This document shows, in pieces, positions 14,416 through 26,705 of a stretch of DNA of 64,000 nt. The translations under genes were made by a program, and so were the position numbers. The DNA is from Neocallimastix lanati (nom. inval.). Its lineage: Eukaryota > Neocallimastigomycota > Neocallimastigomycetes > Neocallimastigales > Neocallimastigaceae. The notes beneath the pieces were generated by a model, which worked only from the letters and a program-made list of their open reading frames with translations, did no database searches and had not been told where the DNA came from. Each line of letters opens with the position of its first letter. The stretch's first letter is position 1. The stretch spans positions 65,427 to 129,426 of the forward strand of contig JACVTC010000206.1 of NCBI GenBank assembly GCA_016946835.1, read 5' to 3'.

Positions 14416-15369
14416 CAAAACCAAAAAAAAAAAAAAAAATTTTTTTTTTTTAATTAAAATTTTAATTAAAATTTTTTTTTTTTTTTAATTTTTTATTTTT
14501 TTTTTATTTTTTATTTTTTTTTTATTTTTTTTTTATTTTTAATTTTTTTTAAATAATTTTAATTATTTTATTTTTTAATTTTTATAAATATCAATCATTA
14601 ATATCAAAAAAATAAAAAAAAAAAAAAAAAAATCATCAAAATAATTTACTTTATTCTATTCAATTTCTTTTTTTCAAGTCTATTTTTATTGAATAACAAA
14701 AAAGTAATATTTTAAGAAATTCTGAAAATTTATATAATTTAAATTATTACTTAACAGTATTTATATTTTAATTATAATTATAAGTATTAATTTAACATAA
14801 AATAAATATGTTTTATCTTATTTTTAAATAAAAATACTACTATATATTATTATAAATAAATTAAAGCTATTTAAATTATCTTTTATAATAAATTTAGTAT
14901 AATTATTACAGTTGGCTTTATCGAAATTTTAGAAAAGATTATCAATGTCAATTGTGTTATTAAATAACCTTATCTATATTTGATAATGTGCTTCTTTTTA
15001 ATGGGAAGAGGGTTATCCGAGTCTATATAGTAAGAAAATATACTTGCTCTTTTTAATGTTTTTGTTATCAATATATAATATCTTTGCTTCTTAATTTTTT
15101 TTTGATAATTCTTAAGAATTATTCTTTTCTATTTTTACAACGTACTAAATATATTAACAATACTCATGGTATTTTTATATTTTTATTTTATTTAAAAATA
15201 ATTTATTCTTTGCTGATCTCTCTATTTATTGTTGAATATAGCGTATTTTTTTTTTTTTTTTTTTTTTTCTTTTCAAATGTTTGTTACTTTTAAATTTTGT
15301 TAATATATTGTTAATTAATAGTATTTGTGAAATGGTATTAGTATAGCTTTAATTATTTAGTTTAATTCC
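14416..15369. other. AT-rich spacer without recognisable gene
   Basis: 14,425-14,640 is mostly poly-T/poly-A. 14,640-15,370 is mixed AT sequence with one less AT-rich stretch (GGGAAGAGGGTTATCCGAG at 15,002-15,020). An ORF at 15,084-15,293 is hydrophobic and T-run driven, and I do not regard it as a gene. Confidence 0.5.
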
Positions 15370-15525
15370 TTAGTAGAGAATCCACCTTCTTTTCATTTTG
15401 ATATTTTATTAAAAACTTTTTTCTTTATTTCATAATACGACTTTATATATTTTTGATTTAATACCTTTGATTTGTAAATTATCCACATATACGCATCTGT
15501 CATACATGAAACAAACTCTCCACTT
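15370..15525 (-). pseudogene. Possible copia reverse-transcriptase scrap
   Basis: On the minus strand a short stretch reads like the catalytic loop of copia RT (CVYVDNLQIKG, compare YVDDILISG of the intact element), followed by lysine-rich sequence in the right place. It is only about 25 codons before stops. The fit is suggestive; chance resemblance is possible. Confidence 0.35.
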
Positions 15526-15653
15526 ATTTTTTTTGAAAATATATATGGTTCAAACTAAAACTGAAAGTAATTCTTAATTTTATAAAAGTTAGATAAATAA
15601 AATGAGTTATATCACCGATCATCGTCGTTTTGACTGTTTAAAGGTCATATAAA

Positions 15654-15695
<42 letters not shown>

Positions 15696-15904
15696 TAGTT
15701 AATATCCTTGTCCAAAAATTTTTGACACCGAGTGGAATCATAAAAATATAATCACTTATCTAGAGAGGAATTTCTAGAGATTCAGCTTTAAAGTTGAGTT
15801 GCATAACAGTTCCATTTAAATATCTATACCATTGACAATAGGTATCGAAATTTAATAAATATAACTTCTTGGACTAAATATTTCTTATGAGAAAGAATTC
15901 ATTA

Positions 15905-16310
15905 TGATTGCCAGCTTAAGGAGACATTCAACCGAAGAGACTTTCTACTATTGAAGCCGAATACCATAAATATTATTGAATGTCTTAAAGAAAGTTCTCT
16001 AGATAAAAAGTGATTTATTAGAGTTATTTCAAAATTAAATATTAAATTAATTATATTTATGGTTAATTCATTAAGTAAAACAATCATAGAAAACAAGCAA
16101 ATTAAATTCAAATTTCAAAAACTCATAAATATAAAAATTTAATTTTATCAAGGATTACCATCAAAAAAAAAAAAAAAAAAAAAAATAAAAATAAAAGAAT
16201 CATACTCCGATATATCAAAACTTAATAAAATACATGTTTGCCGACGATGTTCCAACTAAATATATTAATGGAGACAAAATGACCAAATTAACAAACCTAA
16301 TTTTTTAACA
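15905..16310 (+). pseudogene. Decayed copia RNase H tail (duplication copy A)
   Basis: Plus-strand fragments match the C-terminal RNase H region of copia Pol: STIEAEY, then a frameshift to ECLKESS, then FMVNSLSKTIIENKQIKF (compare TNNLASKITIENGEINTK in the 1-455 relic), and finally MFADDVPTKYINGDKMTKL (compare the MLADAFT..DINGTKMS end of that relic). Several stops and frameshifts. It is closer to the 1-455 lineage than to the intact element. The opposite-strand ORF here is a shadow. Confidence 0.78.
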
Positions 16311-16359
16311 GAACAAAAAAAAAAAATAAAAATTTAAATTTAAATTTGAAAGGAAATTT

Positions 16360-16362
<3 letters not shown>

Positions 16363-16403
<41 letters not shown>
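16363..16403. repeat. 41-base A run followed by a T run (copy A)
   Basis: A41, then GA, then about 15 T. Copy B has the same structure with about 68 A at 45,852-45,919. The A and T runs could form a hairpin. Confidence 0.85.
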
Positions 16404-16405
<2 letters not shown>

Positions 16406-17150
16406 TTTTTTTTTTTTTTTTGACATATATCATTTTATAATTTAAATTATAAAGTTTAATTACCTTTTATAGTTCACATTTTATTAAATTTAATTATTTT
16501 TAAATTCTTTAATTTTAATCTTCTTTATATTTTACGCATGCCATAATTTATATATATAAATTCATTATTTTTCATAAATGTTGTAAATGGTAATTACCTT
16601 TAATGAATTCCATATTAATAAAATAAAGTTCAATTAATAATTATTAATTCTACATTTTCTTTTAATTACTTTATGTTTTATTTTTTTTTTAAAATTGCAT
16701 ACAAAAGGTCCGCAAAAGTGCCAATCTTTATTATTTGAAAATTTTCATTACATTTATTAAAATATTTTAAAAATTATTTTTTATTGAAATTTAAAATTTA
16801 GAAATAAAAAAAAAATAATAAAATAAAATATAAAATAAAAAAAAAAAAATAAATAAATAAAATATAAAAAAAAAAGAAAATTTAAACAATTTTATCATTA
16901 TTTCTATATAATATTATTTAATAATCAATATATTGAATTTTATTATTAATACCTAATATTAAAACTTATTTGTATTTATAATATTATTTAGTAATCAAGT
17001 TAATTAATCAAAGTTAATAAAAGTGTAAACACTTTTAACAAGGATAATAATAAATATTTTAAAAATATTTAAAGCATTATTTTAAAAAAATATATATATA
17101 TATTTTAATATTCTTAAATTTTTTTTTTATATTTGTTTTCTACATTATAA

Positions 17151-17210
<60 letters not shown>

Positions 17211-17310
17211 GTTGTTTTTACAGTTATATATTATTAAATATTATTAAAACTCTTTTTTTTTTCTTATTATTTTTTTTTTTTTATTTTTATTATTAGTTAA
17301 TTATATTTAA
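16404..17310. other. AT-rich spacer with an AAT microsatellite
   Basis: Collinear with 45,940-46,810. No coding sequence. A TAA/AAT trinucleotide tract of about 20 units lies at 17,151-17,208; copy B has about nine units at 46,676-46,701. Confidence 0.6.
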
Positions 17311-17520
17311 TTAAAAACTAAAATTAACTCTACAATAATTTTTATTTTTATTTTATTTTTTATTTAGTTTGAATAATTGTAAATTATTATTTCTTTTATT
17401 ATTATTATTTCTTTTATTATTAATATTTCTTTTATAATTAATATTTATATTATTATTATTATTTCTTTTTATTATTAATATTTATTTTATTATTAATATT
17501 TATATTATTATTATTAATTC

Positions 17521-17554
<34 letters not shown>

Positions 17555-17817
17555 TCTATTATTATTATTATTTCTATTATTATTATTATTATTATTATTT
17601 ATTAATTAAAAACTAAAAATTAACTCTACAATAATTTTTATTTTTATTTTTATTTTTTATTTAGTTTGAATAATTGTAAATTATTATTTCTTTTATTATT
17701 ATTATTTCTTTTATTATTAATATTTCTTTTATAATTAATATTTATATTATTATTATTATTTCTTTTTATTATTAATATTTATTTTATTATTAATATTTAT
17801 ATTATTATTATTAATTC

Positions 17818-17851
<34 letters not shown>

Positions 17852-18200
17852 TCTATTATTATTATTATTTCTATTATTATTATTATTATTATTATTTATT
17901 AATTAAAAACTAAAAATTAACTCTACAATAATTTTTATTTTTATTTTTATTTTTTATTTAGTTTGAATAATTGTAAATTATTATTTCTATTATAATTATT
18001 ATTTCTTTTATTATTAATATTTCTTTTATTATTAATATTTATATTATTATTATTATTTCTTTTATTATTAATATTTCTTTTATTATTAATATTTATATTA
18101 TTATTATTATTTCTTTTATTATTAATATTTCTTTTTATTATTAATATTTTTTTTTATTATTAATATTTATATTATAATTATTATTATTTCTATTATTATT
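17311..18200. repeat. Roughly 300-bp tandem repeat, three units (copy A)
   Basis: The anchor TTAAAAACTAAAAATTAACTC (first copy one A shorter) recurs at about 17,311, 17,606 and 17,903. After each anchor come CTACAATAATTTTTA, then GTTTGAATAATTG, then a long ATT/TTATT/TTTCTATT microsatellite tail. Periods are 295 and 297 bases. Units 1 and 2 are almost identical; the third has a different tail. Copy B has two units (46,811 and 47,164). Confidence 0.88.
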
Positions 18201-18359
18201 ATTAAAATTATATCTTTTTTTTTTTTATAGTTAATTTTTTTTATCGTTTTTATATTATTATTAGTAGTTAAAAAAAAAAAAATTAAGCGAAAAAAAAAAA
18301 ATAAAATAAAATAAAATATAATTAATAATATAAAATATTAAAACTCTTATCAATATATA

Positions 18360-19458
18360 AAAAAAAAATTTGATAAACTTTAATTTCGTTTTCTAGGTAG
18401 GGTAGGGTTCTCTTTTCTTCAAAAAAAAAAAAAAATAAATAGTTTTAGTTCGGCAGAGGGATATGATCTACTTTTTTTGAACTTTTGAGTTAGACTTTAG
18501 GTGGAGGTGGACCACTAAGGATTTAGTGGAGTTTACTTAATTTATTTGAAGTATAGGAAGAAAGAAGAAAGCCTTAGGAAAAAGAGGGTCGATGACTTTA
18601 CCTCTAGTTTTCTAATTTTTTTTTTTTTTTTTTTTTTTTTAAATAAGACAGTTTTTTTTTTTAAAAGGGAAGGAGATGAAAAAAAAGAGTTTCTGATAAA
18701 AAAAAAAAGAGTTTCTGATAAAAAAAATTTCCTACTAAAGAAAAAAAAAAAAAAGAGAGAGAGAGCTTCAGGACAGAATTTTATTTTTTTTACCCCAAGC
18801 AGTAGTCGAGTTCAAGTTGATTTTTTTTTTTTTTTTTTTTAATTGTTATATATATTTTTAAATCTTTTATATTTTTTTAAATTTGTATTATTAACCCAAT
18901 CCATTCGTTTTTTTTTTTTTTTTTTTTTTATTTTTTTAAATTGAAAATATGACCATAATTATTGGTTATTATGTAAAAATACTTTTATAATTTTTTCTTT
19001 TTATATTTTGTAATGACCGTAGATTGATGACCATTCAAGTTTCTTTTTCTTATAGTTTTTAACTCAATATTTTGGTGTAGCAAAAATAATAATATATTTC
19101 TTTATCTATTTTATTTTTTATCTTCTAACACTAATAAATATATAAAAATAATAAAAAATATAAAATTTTTTTTTCCCAAAAAATTCTAAATAAAAGAATT
19201 TTCTGAAACAAAATCAGATAATTTTTATACTTCTAAATTTAAATTTAAATTTTATTTTAACTATTTATTTTATTTTTTTTTTTTTTATTTTTTTATTAAA
19301 GTCCATTTTTGATGGATGCTCCATTAATGTTCAAAAAAAAAAAAAAAATTTTTTTATTATGAAAACTTTATTTAATATAGAATTGTAATACCAAAAATTT
19401 ATTAAATAATAAATAAATTTTAAATTAACCACAAAAAAAAAATTTTTTCTGTTATTTT

Positions 19459-19489
<31 letters not shown>

Positions 19490-19615
19490 TTTATTAAAAT
19501 ACAACTCTTTATTAATAAAATAAAACTTCCCTTTCTTTATATTGTACATAAACTCAAAATTACTAAATTATAAAACTTTTTTTTTTTTTTATTCAAGAGG
19601 TATAACTATAAAATA
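18360..19615. other. Non-coding segment with homopolymers, conserved in both duplication copies
   Basis: Contains a less AT-rich core at 18,385-18,600 (TAGGTAGGGTAGGG, GGTGGAGGTGGACCACTAAGG) and many T runs. The 98-codon ORF at 18,546-18,842 is built from T and A runs and changes frame in copy B, so it is not supported as a gene. Relative to copy B, about 730 bases are absent at about 18,815-18,840. Confidence 0.5.
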
Positions 19616-19619
19616 TATA

Positions 19620-19862
19620 TTTTAAATGTCAGATAAATAAAGCCGCAATTTATAATAGTAAGAACGAAAGTATATAATCAAAAGTCAAAGACATATAAAT
19701 TTAAAAAATTACAAAATAAAGGAAATTAATTAAAAAAAAAAAAATTAAATTATATAAAAATTGAAAAATAATTTGGCTTGACTTTTTAACAAAATATTTA
19801 AATGAATCTGTAATGAAACAATTAGAGAAATATTTTATTAGCAAGAATAGAAGAGCATTAAA
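19620..19862 (+). pseudogene. Copia RNase H C-terminal relic (copy A)
   Basis: Reads NKAAIYNSKNES, then HI-like and IKL-like residues, then FNKIFK, matching the last 75 or so residues of the intact Pol (NRAAIYNSKNETIN ... FTKYLNGTLTKKFK). It ends in the same junction, ATTAAACTTACAGGGG. Several stops. It is therefore an older member of the same family as 975-6763. Confidence 0.82.
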
Positions 19863-19875
19863 CTTACAGGGGAGA

Positions 19876-20160
19876 TGTTAGAAATAAGTTTAATATAATA
19901 AATAAATATAAAATAAAATTAATGTAGATAGAAGTATAAAAAAAAAAAAAACTTAATTATAAAAAAAAATAAATTTATGTATATTGTGGCGTATATCATT
20001 AAAAAATATACATAATAATGAATCAATGTAAAATTATTTTAGATAGAAATATAAATTTGCTCTTTATAAATTATATTATGTATGTGAATTCTTTTAATAT
20101 AATAAATATAAAGTGTGATTAATAAAAATCTTAACATAAGATAAAAATAAATATTTTCAA
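19876..20160 (+). repeat. LTR of a family-A copia relic (copy A)
   Basis: Starts TGTTAGAAATAAGTTTAATAT right after the purine tract AGGGGAGA. It keeps the family motifs GTGGCGTA and TATGTGAATTC and ends near TTTTCAAC. Diverged and longer than the 239-bp LTR because of A/T insertions. No 5' partner found. End approximate. Confidence 0.7.
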
Positions 20161-20209
20161 CGAAAAACAATTATAAGAAAATAAATATTTATTATTTTTT
20201 ATTATTTAA

Positions 20210-20246
<37 letters not shown>

Positions 20247-20247
<1 letters not shown>

Positions 20248-21017
20248 AATCATTTAGAATATCATTTACTGAAAAAAGAGTATTTTTCTTAGATATATAT
20301 TTCTTGATAATTTAATTCATCAATAAAATGGCGTAAATATTCTAAAAATTCTCTATTTGGAATTTTAAAATATATTATATCTTTCGATTTCTTTTTTTTT
20401 TTTTTTTTTTTAATTAATTTATTTTTATATTCTTGAATTTTATCTGCATCCATATTTAACTACTTTAGGGTTATTTGATGAAATTTTTATAATTAATTTA
20501 TTCATATTTTTGATATTTTCTTTATATTTTTCTTCGTCTGCCACTGTTAAAAAACCAAAAAAAAATATAAAACTTTCTAGCGGTCTTCATATGTTAAATA
20601 ATTTTATTCAATTGGTGAAAGTTTATCAAATAAAAATTCAATTATTTTACCACATAATAAATTTAAAAATTCCACATCAAAATTAAGATTATTAATTTTA
20701 AGAAGATTTTTTAATTCTTCACTTTTCTCTGAATAAACGCAATAATTGGATAATTCAAAATTATCGCTTTTTATTCTTATTTTTCTGAATGAATTTCATT
20801 ATAGAATATGGATAATAAATATTTTTAATAATACATTTATCAGAAAAATAAAAATATCCAAAATATTTTTTTTTTTTAAATCTTTCTTTAATTCCATCTT
20901 TTGTGTTATCACTGTCACTTTTTTCTTTGCTATCAGAAATACTAAAATTGAATAATACGTTTTTTAATTCGTCTTCAGTAAATCCATAGCAATCACTAAA
21001 ATAATTATCTTTAAAGA
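20247..21017 (-). pseudogene. Fragment of AAA-ATPase/nuclease gene, unit 2 (copy A)
   Basis: The minus strand matches the unit-2 stretch from just after the sensor region (ends at TTAAAGATAATTATTTTAGTG read in reverse) to the region before the nuclease. This corresponds to bases about 7,760-8,520 of the intact gene. Frameshifts, stop codons and T-run insertions are present; Walker A and nuclease motifs are absent. An LTR-like repeat separates it from the next fragment at 22.6 kb. Confidence 0.82.
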
Positions 21018-21241
21018 AAAAATAAAATAATATATAAAAAAATAAAATAAAATAAAATAAATTACAGAAAATTTAAACAATTTTATATTATATTATATTA
21101 TATAAATATATAAATATAAATATATTTTTTCAATTATTGTATATTTTAAATTAAATTATTTTTATTTTATTTATTAGGGTTTGGAATGGTTAATCCATTT
21201 GATATATAAAATAATTTATTATTTTTATTATTTATATTAAC

Positions 21242-21755
21242 TGTTAGAATAGGTGAAACATATGAAAAAAGTGTCATATTTTATTAAAAACATATTAAAA
21301 TAACTTAAAATTGAAGCCTATTTAATACATTGTCAAATATGTTAATGCATATTGTAATAAATTAAATATACAAGCCACATTATAAACATATAAATACCTG
21401 TAAATTCGTATTAGTTTAATCTTTAGTTAATAATATAAGTAGCTCAATAATAACCCTTAATCATAATATATTCATTTAATAAAGTTAACATATAAATTTC
21501 CAAATTCCTAATATTAACAAATATTAATAAAAATTTGTTACAATATGTGAATTTATATATTAAATGAATCTAGAATAATGATCATATAAATTATTAATAT
21601 AAACGTAATATAATGAAATTAATTAAAAGTATTTAGAACAAGCCACATTTTTAGTATAAATACATGTAAATTTCATGATGTTGAACATGGCTAGTTAACC
21701 TATTTTATATTTACTTATAAACAAACCTTCTTAATAAAAAACTTCATATCAAATA
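21242..21755 (+). repeat. LTR-like repeat, probable solo LTR (copy A)
   Basis: Begins TGTTAGAATAGGTGAAACA and carries AGAACAAGCCACA, as in the 476-715 LTR. It also has a TATAAATACATGTAAA promoter-like stretch near 21,655-21,670. No internal coding sequence follows, so it looks like a solo or truncated LTR. Right end placed at TTCATATCA by judgement. Confidence 0.5.
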
Positions 21756-21966
21756 AAACAAAAATTTAAAGAAATATATAAAATTTTAATAAAAATAATT
21801 AATTTTTAAAATTTTGATTATAAATTAAAGTAATAAAAAATTCATTCATTCATTGATTTATGATTAAAGTTAAAATTTAGTTTAAATTCAAATAAGAATT
21901 AAAATGATATTAAAAAAAAAAAAGAAAAAAAAAATTTTTTTATAATTTTTAACTGAAAAATACCAA

Positions 21967-21989
<23 letters not shown>

Positions 21990-21999
<10 letters not shown>

Positions 22000-22135
22000 T
22001 AAAAAAAATTAATAATAAAAAAAAAATTAATAATAAAAAAAAATTTAATAATAAAAAAAAATTAATAATAAAAAAAAAATAATAATAAAAAAAAAATAAT
22101 AATAAAAAAAAAATTAATAATAATAATAATAAAAA
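21990..22135. repeat. Tandem AATTAATAATAAAAAAA array (copy A)
   Basis: About eight imperfect units of 15-18 bases (ATTAATAATA plus a variable A run), followed by AGTAAAAACTTTTCAAT. In copy B the corresponding interval is inverted (see 52,036-52,190). Confidence 0.75.
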
Positions 22136-22551
22136 AAAAGTAAAAACTTTTCAATTATATGATGATAATTTTTTTTTTTATAAAATAATTTTAATATATT
22201 TATTTATTATTATTTAATTAAAATAAAATATAAAATGTTGAATTTTAAACAATTATTAATAAAATAAATAATAATTATTATTAAAATAAAAATAAATTTA
22301 TAAAATTTTTTGTCTTAACATTATTATTTATTATTTAATTATTCAATTATTATATATTATTTAATTATTCAATTATTAATAATATTCAATTATTCAATAA
22401 CTATTAATTTTATTTATTAATTATTAAATTATTAATTATCTATTTATTATTTATCTATTTATTTATTTCCAAAAAAAAAAAAATTATATAAATTAGATAT
22501 TCTTAATGTTTGCTTATTTTTTTTAATTTTTTTTTTTTTTGCATTATATTA

Positions 22552-22594
<43 letters not shown>

Positions 22595-22613
22595 GTTTTA
22601 CCTTTAAGTTTTA

Positions 22614-23560
22614 TTATCATTTTCATTATTTTCATATTCTTTTATATTTCCATCATTTACTTTCATTTCAATAAGGCATTTTTTCTAAAAAAAAGCCATA
22701 CCATACTTTATAATACTTGTAAAATCATTAAATTTAAATTTTTCATCATATTTTTTTTTATCAATTTGGTTTATAGCTATTTTACATGCTTCACTCAAAG
22801 AGTTCTTGTCATCGCTCTTTGGTACTTTAATTTCAATTATAATATATTCATCTTTTACTTTTTCATTAGGAAAACCTATATCAATTATACCGTGTCCACT
22901 TTCTTGTTCTGATGCTAAATCTTTAACATTAAGATTAAAAAAACAACTGCATTAAAAATAGTTGATAAAAATGTTCAGGAGGTAAACTTTCCGTCGATTC
23001 TGTCGATTCCGTAGTTTTCTTTGATTTCTTTGATTTCCTTTTGTTACTAATAGGTACATGACGAAATGATGTAAACTAAATATTGATAGATATTTACTTA
23101 AATTTTCATTAATTACTTTTAATTTTTTTTTTTAATTTTTTTTTTTTTTTATAAATTTTATTAATAAATTCATTTAGAATATCATTTACTGAATAGGAGT
23201 CTTTTTCTTAGATTTATATTTTTTTTTATTTTTTTTTGTTATTTAATTCATCAATTAAATGATGTAAGTATTCTAAAACTTCTTGATTTGGAATTTTAAA
23301 ATATATTATATCATTCGATTCCTTTTTTTCAAGTAAAATATTTTTATAGGATTGAATTTCATTTGAATCTATTTCCATTAATTTAGATTCATTTGATGTA
23401 ATTTTTATCATTTTATCGTTCATATTTTTGATGTTTTCTTTATATTCTTCTTCATCTGCTTCTGTTAAATAACCAGAAAAAAATAAAACTTTCCAGATGT
23501 CTTTACAAGAATTATCTTTTTTTAAATAATTATATTCAATTGGGGAATATTTATCATTTA
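22614..23560 (-). pseudogene. Truncated C-terminal part of AAA-ATPase/nuclease gene (copy A)
   Basis: Shares the stop-codon context of the intact gene (TAA on the minus strand at 22,614-22,616) and extends upstream through the nuclease region (GFPNEKVKDEYIIIEIKV-like) and the K/S linker to about the LTEADEEEYKENIKNMND segment. A 65-codon piece at 23,226-23,423 is still open. Frameshifts are present, for example an extra A-run in the nuclease region and T runs near 23,130-23,240. It ends abruptly at about 23,560 against an A-rich minisatellite, so all ATPase motifs are lost. Confidence 0.85.
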
Positions 23561-23589
23561 CATTTCTTTTTCGTAATAAGGAAAATAAA

Positions 23590-23590
23590 A

Positions 23591-23627
<37 letters not shown>

Positions 23628-23711
23628 TCATTGTATTTTATTTAAGAATATATAATTATTTAATATTTTAAATACAATTATAAATAAATAAATAAATAAA
23701 TAAATATAGAG

Positions 23712-23742
<31 letters not shown>

Positions 23743-23820
23743 ATATAGAATAAATATAGAAATAAATATAGAAATAAATATAGAAATAAATATAGAAATA
23801 AATATAGAAATAAATATAAG
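23590..23820. repeat. Poly-A, AAAT and 12-bp TAGAAATAAATA minisatellite at the duplication edge
   Basis: About 30 A, then AAAT tetramers, then about six copies of a 12-base unit (ATAGAAATAAAT) at 23,750-23,820. It directly abuts the point where duplication copy A stops matching copy B. Confidence 0.8.
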
Positions 23821-25408
23821 GTCTAAACTTCAAAATAAATTTTATATAAAAATATATTCAATTTAAAGAATTTTGTAATTAGAATAATTAAAATTTAAAA
23901 TTATTCTGAAAATAGATAATAGAATTTTAATTTAGAATCAAAATTTTTAAACTTAACAATAAATAAGTAAATTTATAAAAATAACATTATCTAAAACTTC
24001 ATATCTGGAAATCCGAATATGATAATTTAAATCTAAATCTGTAATTTAAAGTTATAAGATATATAAAATGACTTATTTTAGAAGTAAGCAATGGAAACTC
24101 AAATTCCTAAATTATACAAATAAACATTTAAAAGTTTTTGGAAGTAAATAAACAAACTAAAGTTCTAAAATACTTAAATTCCAGAAATTTCTATAAAAAC
24201 GTTTCAATTAAACAATAAAGCATGAATTTAAATTTTAAGCAATTTTAAGATTTAAATAAAGAAATTTAAATTTTATAGATATTTCAAACTTATGTCAGAT
24301 AAATAGTAAAAGTTAACAAACAAAACATTTTTTTTTTTATCAAAAGTTATTGTTAACAATTAATTATACATTATCAAATAAAAATCATAATACTATTATA
24401 ATATTATTATCTATATTACATATTTTTTTTCTATTAATTTTATTCGTAATAAAAATTGCAAAGTTGTTATATTGTGAATTTTAATAAATTTGTATTACAT
24501 ATGAAACGTATGTTATTTAATATTATATAATTTTATTATTATTATTATTATTATTACTAATATTATTATTTATTTATTATCATTACAATTATAATTATTA
24601 TTATTTATTTATTATTTATTATTATTACTAATAATATTATTTATTTATTCTTTATTAATATAATTATTACTATTATTATTAAAATTGAATTAGTATTAAC
24701 ACTTTTTATATAAAAATTAACAAAAAAAAAAAAAAAATTAAAAATTACGTTATTAAAATTGTAATTAAATAAAAAAAAAAATAATAATTAATATATTTTA
24801 TTGTTTTATAATGTACTTATAGTCAAAAATAATATAAACTAATTTTAGTTAAATGAAAAAGTATAAAATAGATATTTTATATAATATATTTTTTTATTAT
24901 ACATCATTATAATTTATATTTTTATATTTTTACTATAACACGAAATTGTTTTAAAAAAAGTAAAAAATTTCCTTATAAAAGTTAAAAGTTATAACAGATA
25001 ATAGATTAAAAATTGACGCTATACAGGCTAAGAATTTTTTAAATAATTATTTAATATTTAATAAAAAAATAATTAATAATTATATAAAAAATAATAAAAT
25101 AAACATTTTTGTAAATGTTAATAAATTAACTCATATTATTACAAATTATTAACTCTATTTCTACATTTTAACCAATAGCATTTTAAACAAGACATTCAAT
25201 ATCAATTACTCGATATAGATTAATTAAAAAAAAAAGTTATTTTTATTTTTCATTTATTAATATTTTGTAGTATTCACATGATCATTTCAGACCAATAAAA
25301 TTATTAATAATAATTAATTTTTACATTTTAAATTTATTTTTTTTTTTTTTTTATTTTTTTTTTTTTTAAATTTTTAAATTATATTTTAAATATAATTTAA
25401 AAATAAAA
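23821..25408. other. AT-rich intergenic region
   Basis: No coding sequence, RNA gene or mobile-element remnant seen on either strand. ATT tracts lie at 24,537-24,680. The last 150 bases are T-rich and then A-rich before the gene at 25,409, and may be its promoter. Confidence 0.5.
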
Positions 25409-26705
25409 ATGGAGCCAGAAAAAAAAAAAATTAATTGATGGAGATGATTATATTGGATGTTCGAATGAGAAAGAAGAAAACCAATTCATTGAACAATTTA
25501 ATAGTGTAAATTTATTTGAACTAAAAATTGATACACTTTTTAAAGTAATATTTGGAAATTCTGAAAATAAAGATGTTGCAAAAAGTTTAATAAAAGCAGT
25601 GTTACCAGTAGAAGAGGAAATTAAAGATTTAAAATTTAATTCTACAGAAATATACTCAAATTCGAATTTTAGTCCTAATCAAAGGAAAGTTATTGTTGAT
25701 ATTTATGCTGAAGATGAAAAACAAGGAAAATATTATATCATTGAAATGCAAATACATGAAGTACCTAATTTATTAGCCCGTGCAGAACTTTCAACTTCAA
25801 GAATTTTTGATAACCTTTATACTAAAAATGAATCTCAATTCAATAAAAAGATATATTCCATTAATTTTTTATATTATGATATGTTTCCAAATGATGAGGA
25901 TTATTATCATCATATATTTCCACATGAATATAATAAAAAAAATATATGTATACCTTTTAAAGATACGGTTATAATAGAATTAAAAAAATTTAATGAAAAA
26001 TTTCATGTATCTGAAATAAATGAAAAATTATTAAATAATGAAAAACAAAGAAGAATAGAAGAAAGAAAATTATGGTTTGCATTCTTATCTAAAATTAATG
26101 TATTTTATCATAAGCCTTCTATTAATCCTAATAAATATTTAACAATTGAAAGAGAAATAAAAATTAAGAAAAAAAATGATAGTCAAAATCAAGAAAATGT
26201 TGATAAAAATCAAAACGAAAACGATAAAATAAAAAAAGTAGTTGTTTATATAAAAAATGACATATCAGATGAATTGCTTAGGCTTTTAATAAAGGTTGGA
26301 CCAATTAAAAAAGCATTAGAAATTTGTGTGAATCTTAAAGGAGAAGGTAAAATTAAATATGTTAGTGATGTTGAAGATCATACAGGTTTACTATCATTAT
26401 TAGATGAAAAAAATAAAGAATTAGAAGAAAAAAAGAAAGAATTAGAAGAAAAAGAAAAAGAAAGGGAAGAAGATAAAAAAAGAATAGAAGAAAAAGAAAA
26501 AGAAATAAAAGAAATAAAAGAAAAAGAAAAAGAATCAAAAGAAAAAGAAAAAGAATTAAAAGAAAAAAATAAAGAATTAGAAAAAGAATTAGAAGAAAAT
26601 AAAAAAGAAATAAAAGAATTGAAAAATATTATAAATGAAAACAAAAAAAGAAATAATTATAACGAAAATAATAATAATGATATTAATAAAAAGACCAGAA
26701 TTTAG
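25409..26705 (+). CDS. Rpn / PD-(D/E)XK nuclease family transposase-type protein
   Basis: The conserved frame reads from DTLFKVIFGN (about 25,527) through the nuclease core, with VDIYAEDEKQGKYYIIEMQIH near 25,695-25,760 supplying the D ... E-x-Q signature of Rpn-type PD-(D/E)XK enzymes. A 250-residue globular part is followed by a Lys/Glu coiled coil (about 26,400-26,640) and an Asn-rich tail. The only good ATG is at 25,409, but a 12-base A run at 25,419-25,430 puts it one base out of frame. A GTG at 25,599 would miss the first conserved segment. So either the run has one base too many in this assembly, or the gene is freshly broken or slips. The family is widespread in bacteria as a recombination-promoting nuclease, and its presence here fits gene transfer into gut fungi. 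DNA cleavage is inferred. Confidence 0.82.

Larger units (their letters stand above)
15600..23560. repeat. Segmental duplication, copy A (partner about 45,085-53,590)
   Basis: About 8 kb that is collinear and in the same orientation as copy B. Over 15,900-16,110 versus 45,391-45,600 I see only about two substitutions. Both copies carry, in order: a copia RNase H relic, a poly-A/poly-T hairpin, a 300-bp tandem array, a copia pol tail with LTR, an AAA-gene fragment, an LTR-like repeat and the 3' end of an AAA gene. Copy A stops inside the AAA gene at about 23,560, where copy B continues into a near-complete gene. Left boundary weakly defined, about 15,530-15,620. Confidence 0.9.

Noticed and set aside
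15902-16111. 69-codon minus-strand ORF conserved at 45,391-45,600.
   Set aside because: Antisense shadow of a copia RNase H relic; its conservation is explained by the recent duplication.
18546-18842. 98-codon ORF with Phe runs and basic stretches.
   Set aside because: Composed of T and A runs and not preserved in frame in duplication copy B.
23690-23820. Regular 12-base repeats considered as a CRISPR array.
   Set aside because: No spacers; contiguous AT-only tandem repeat in a eukaryotic context.
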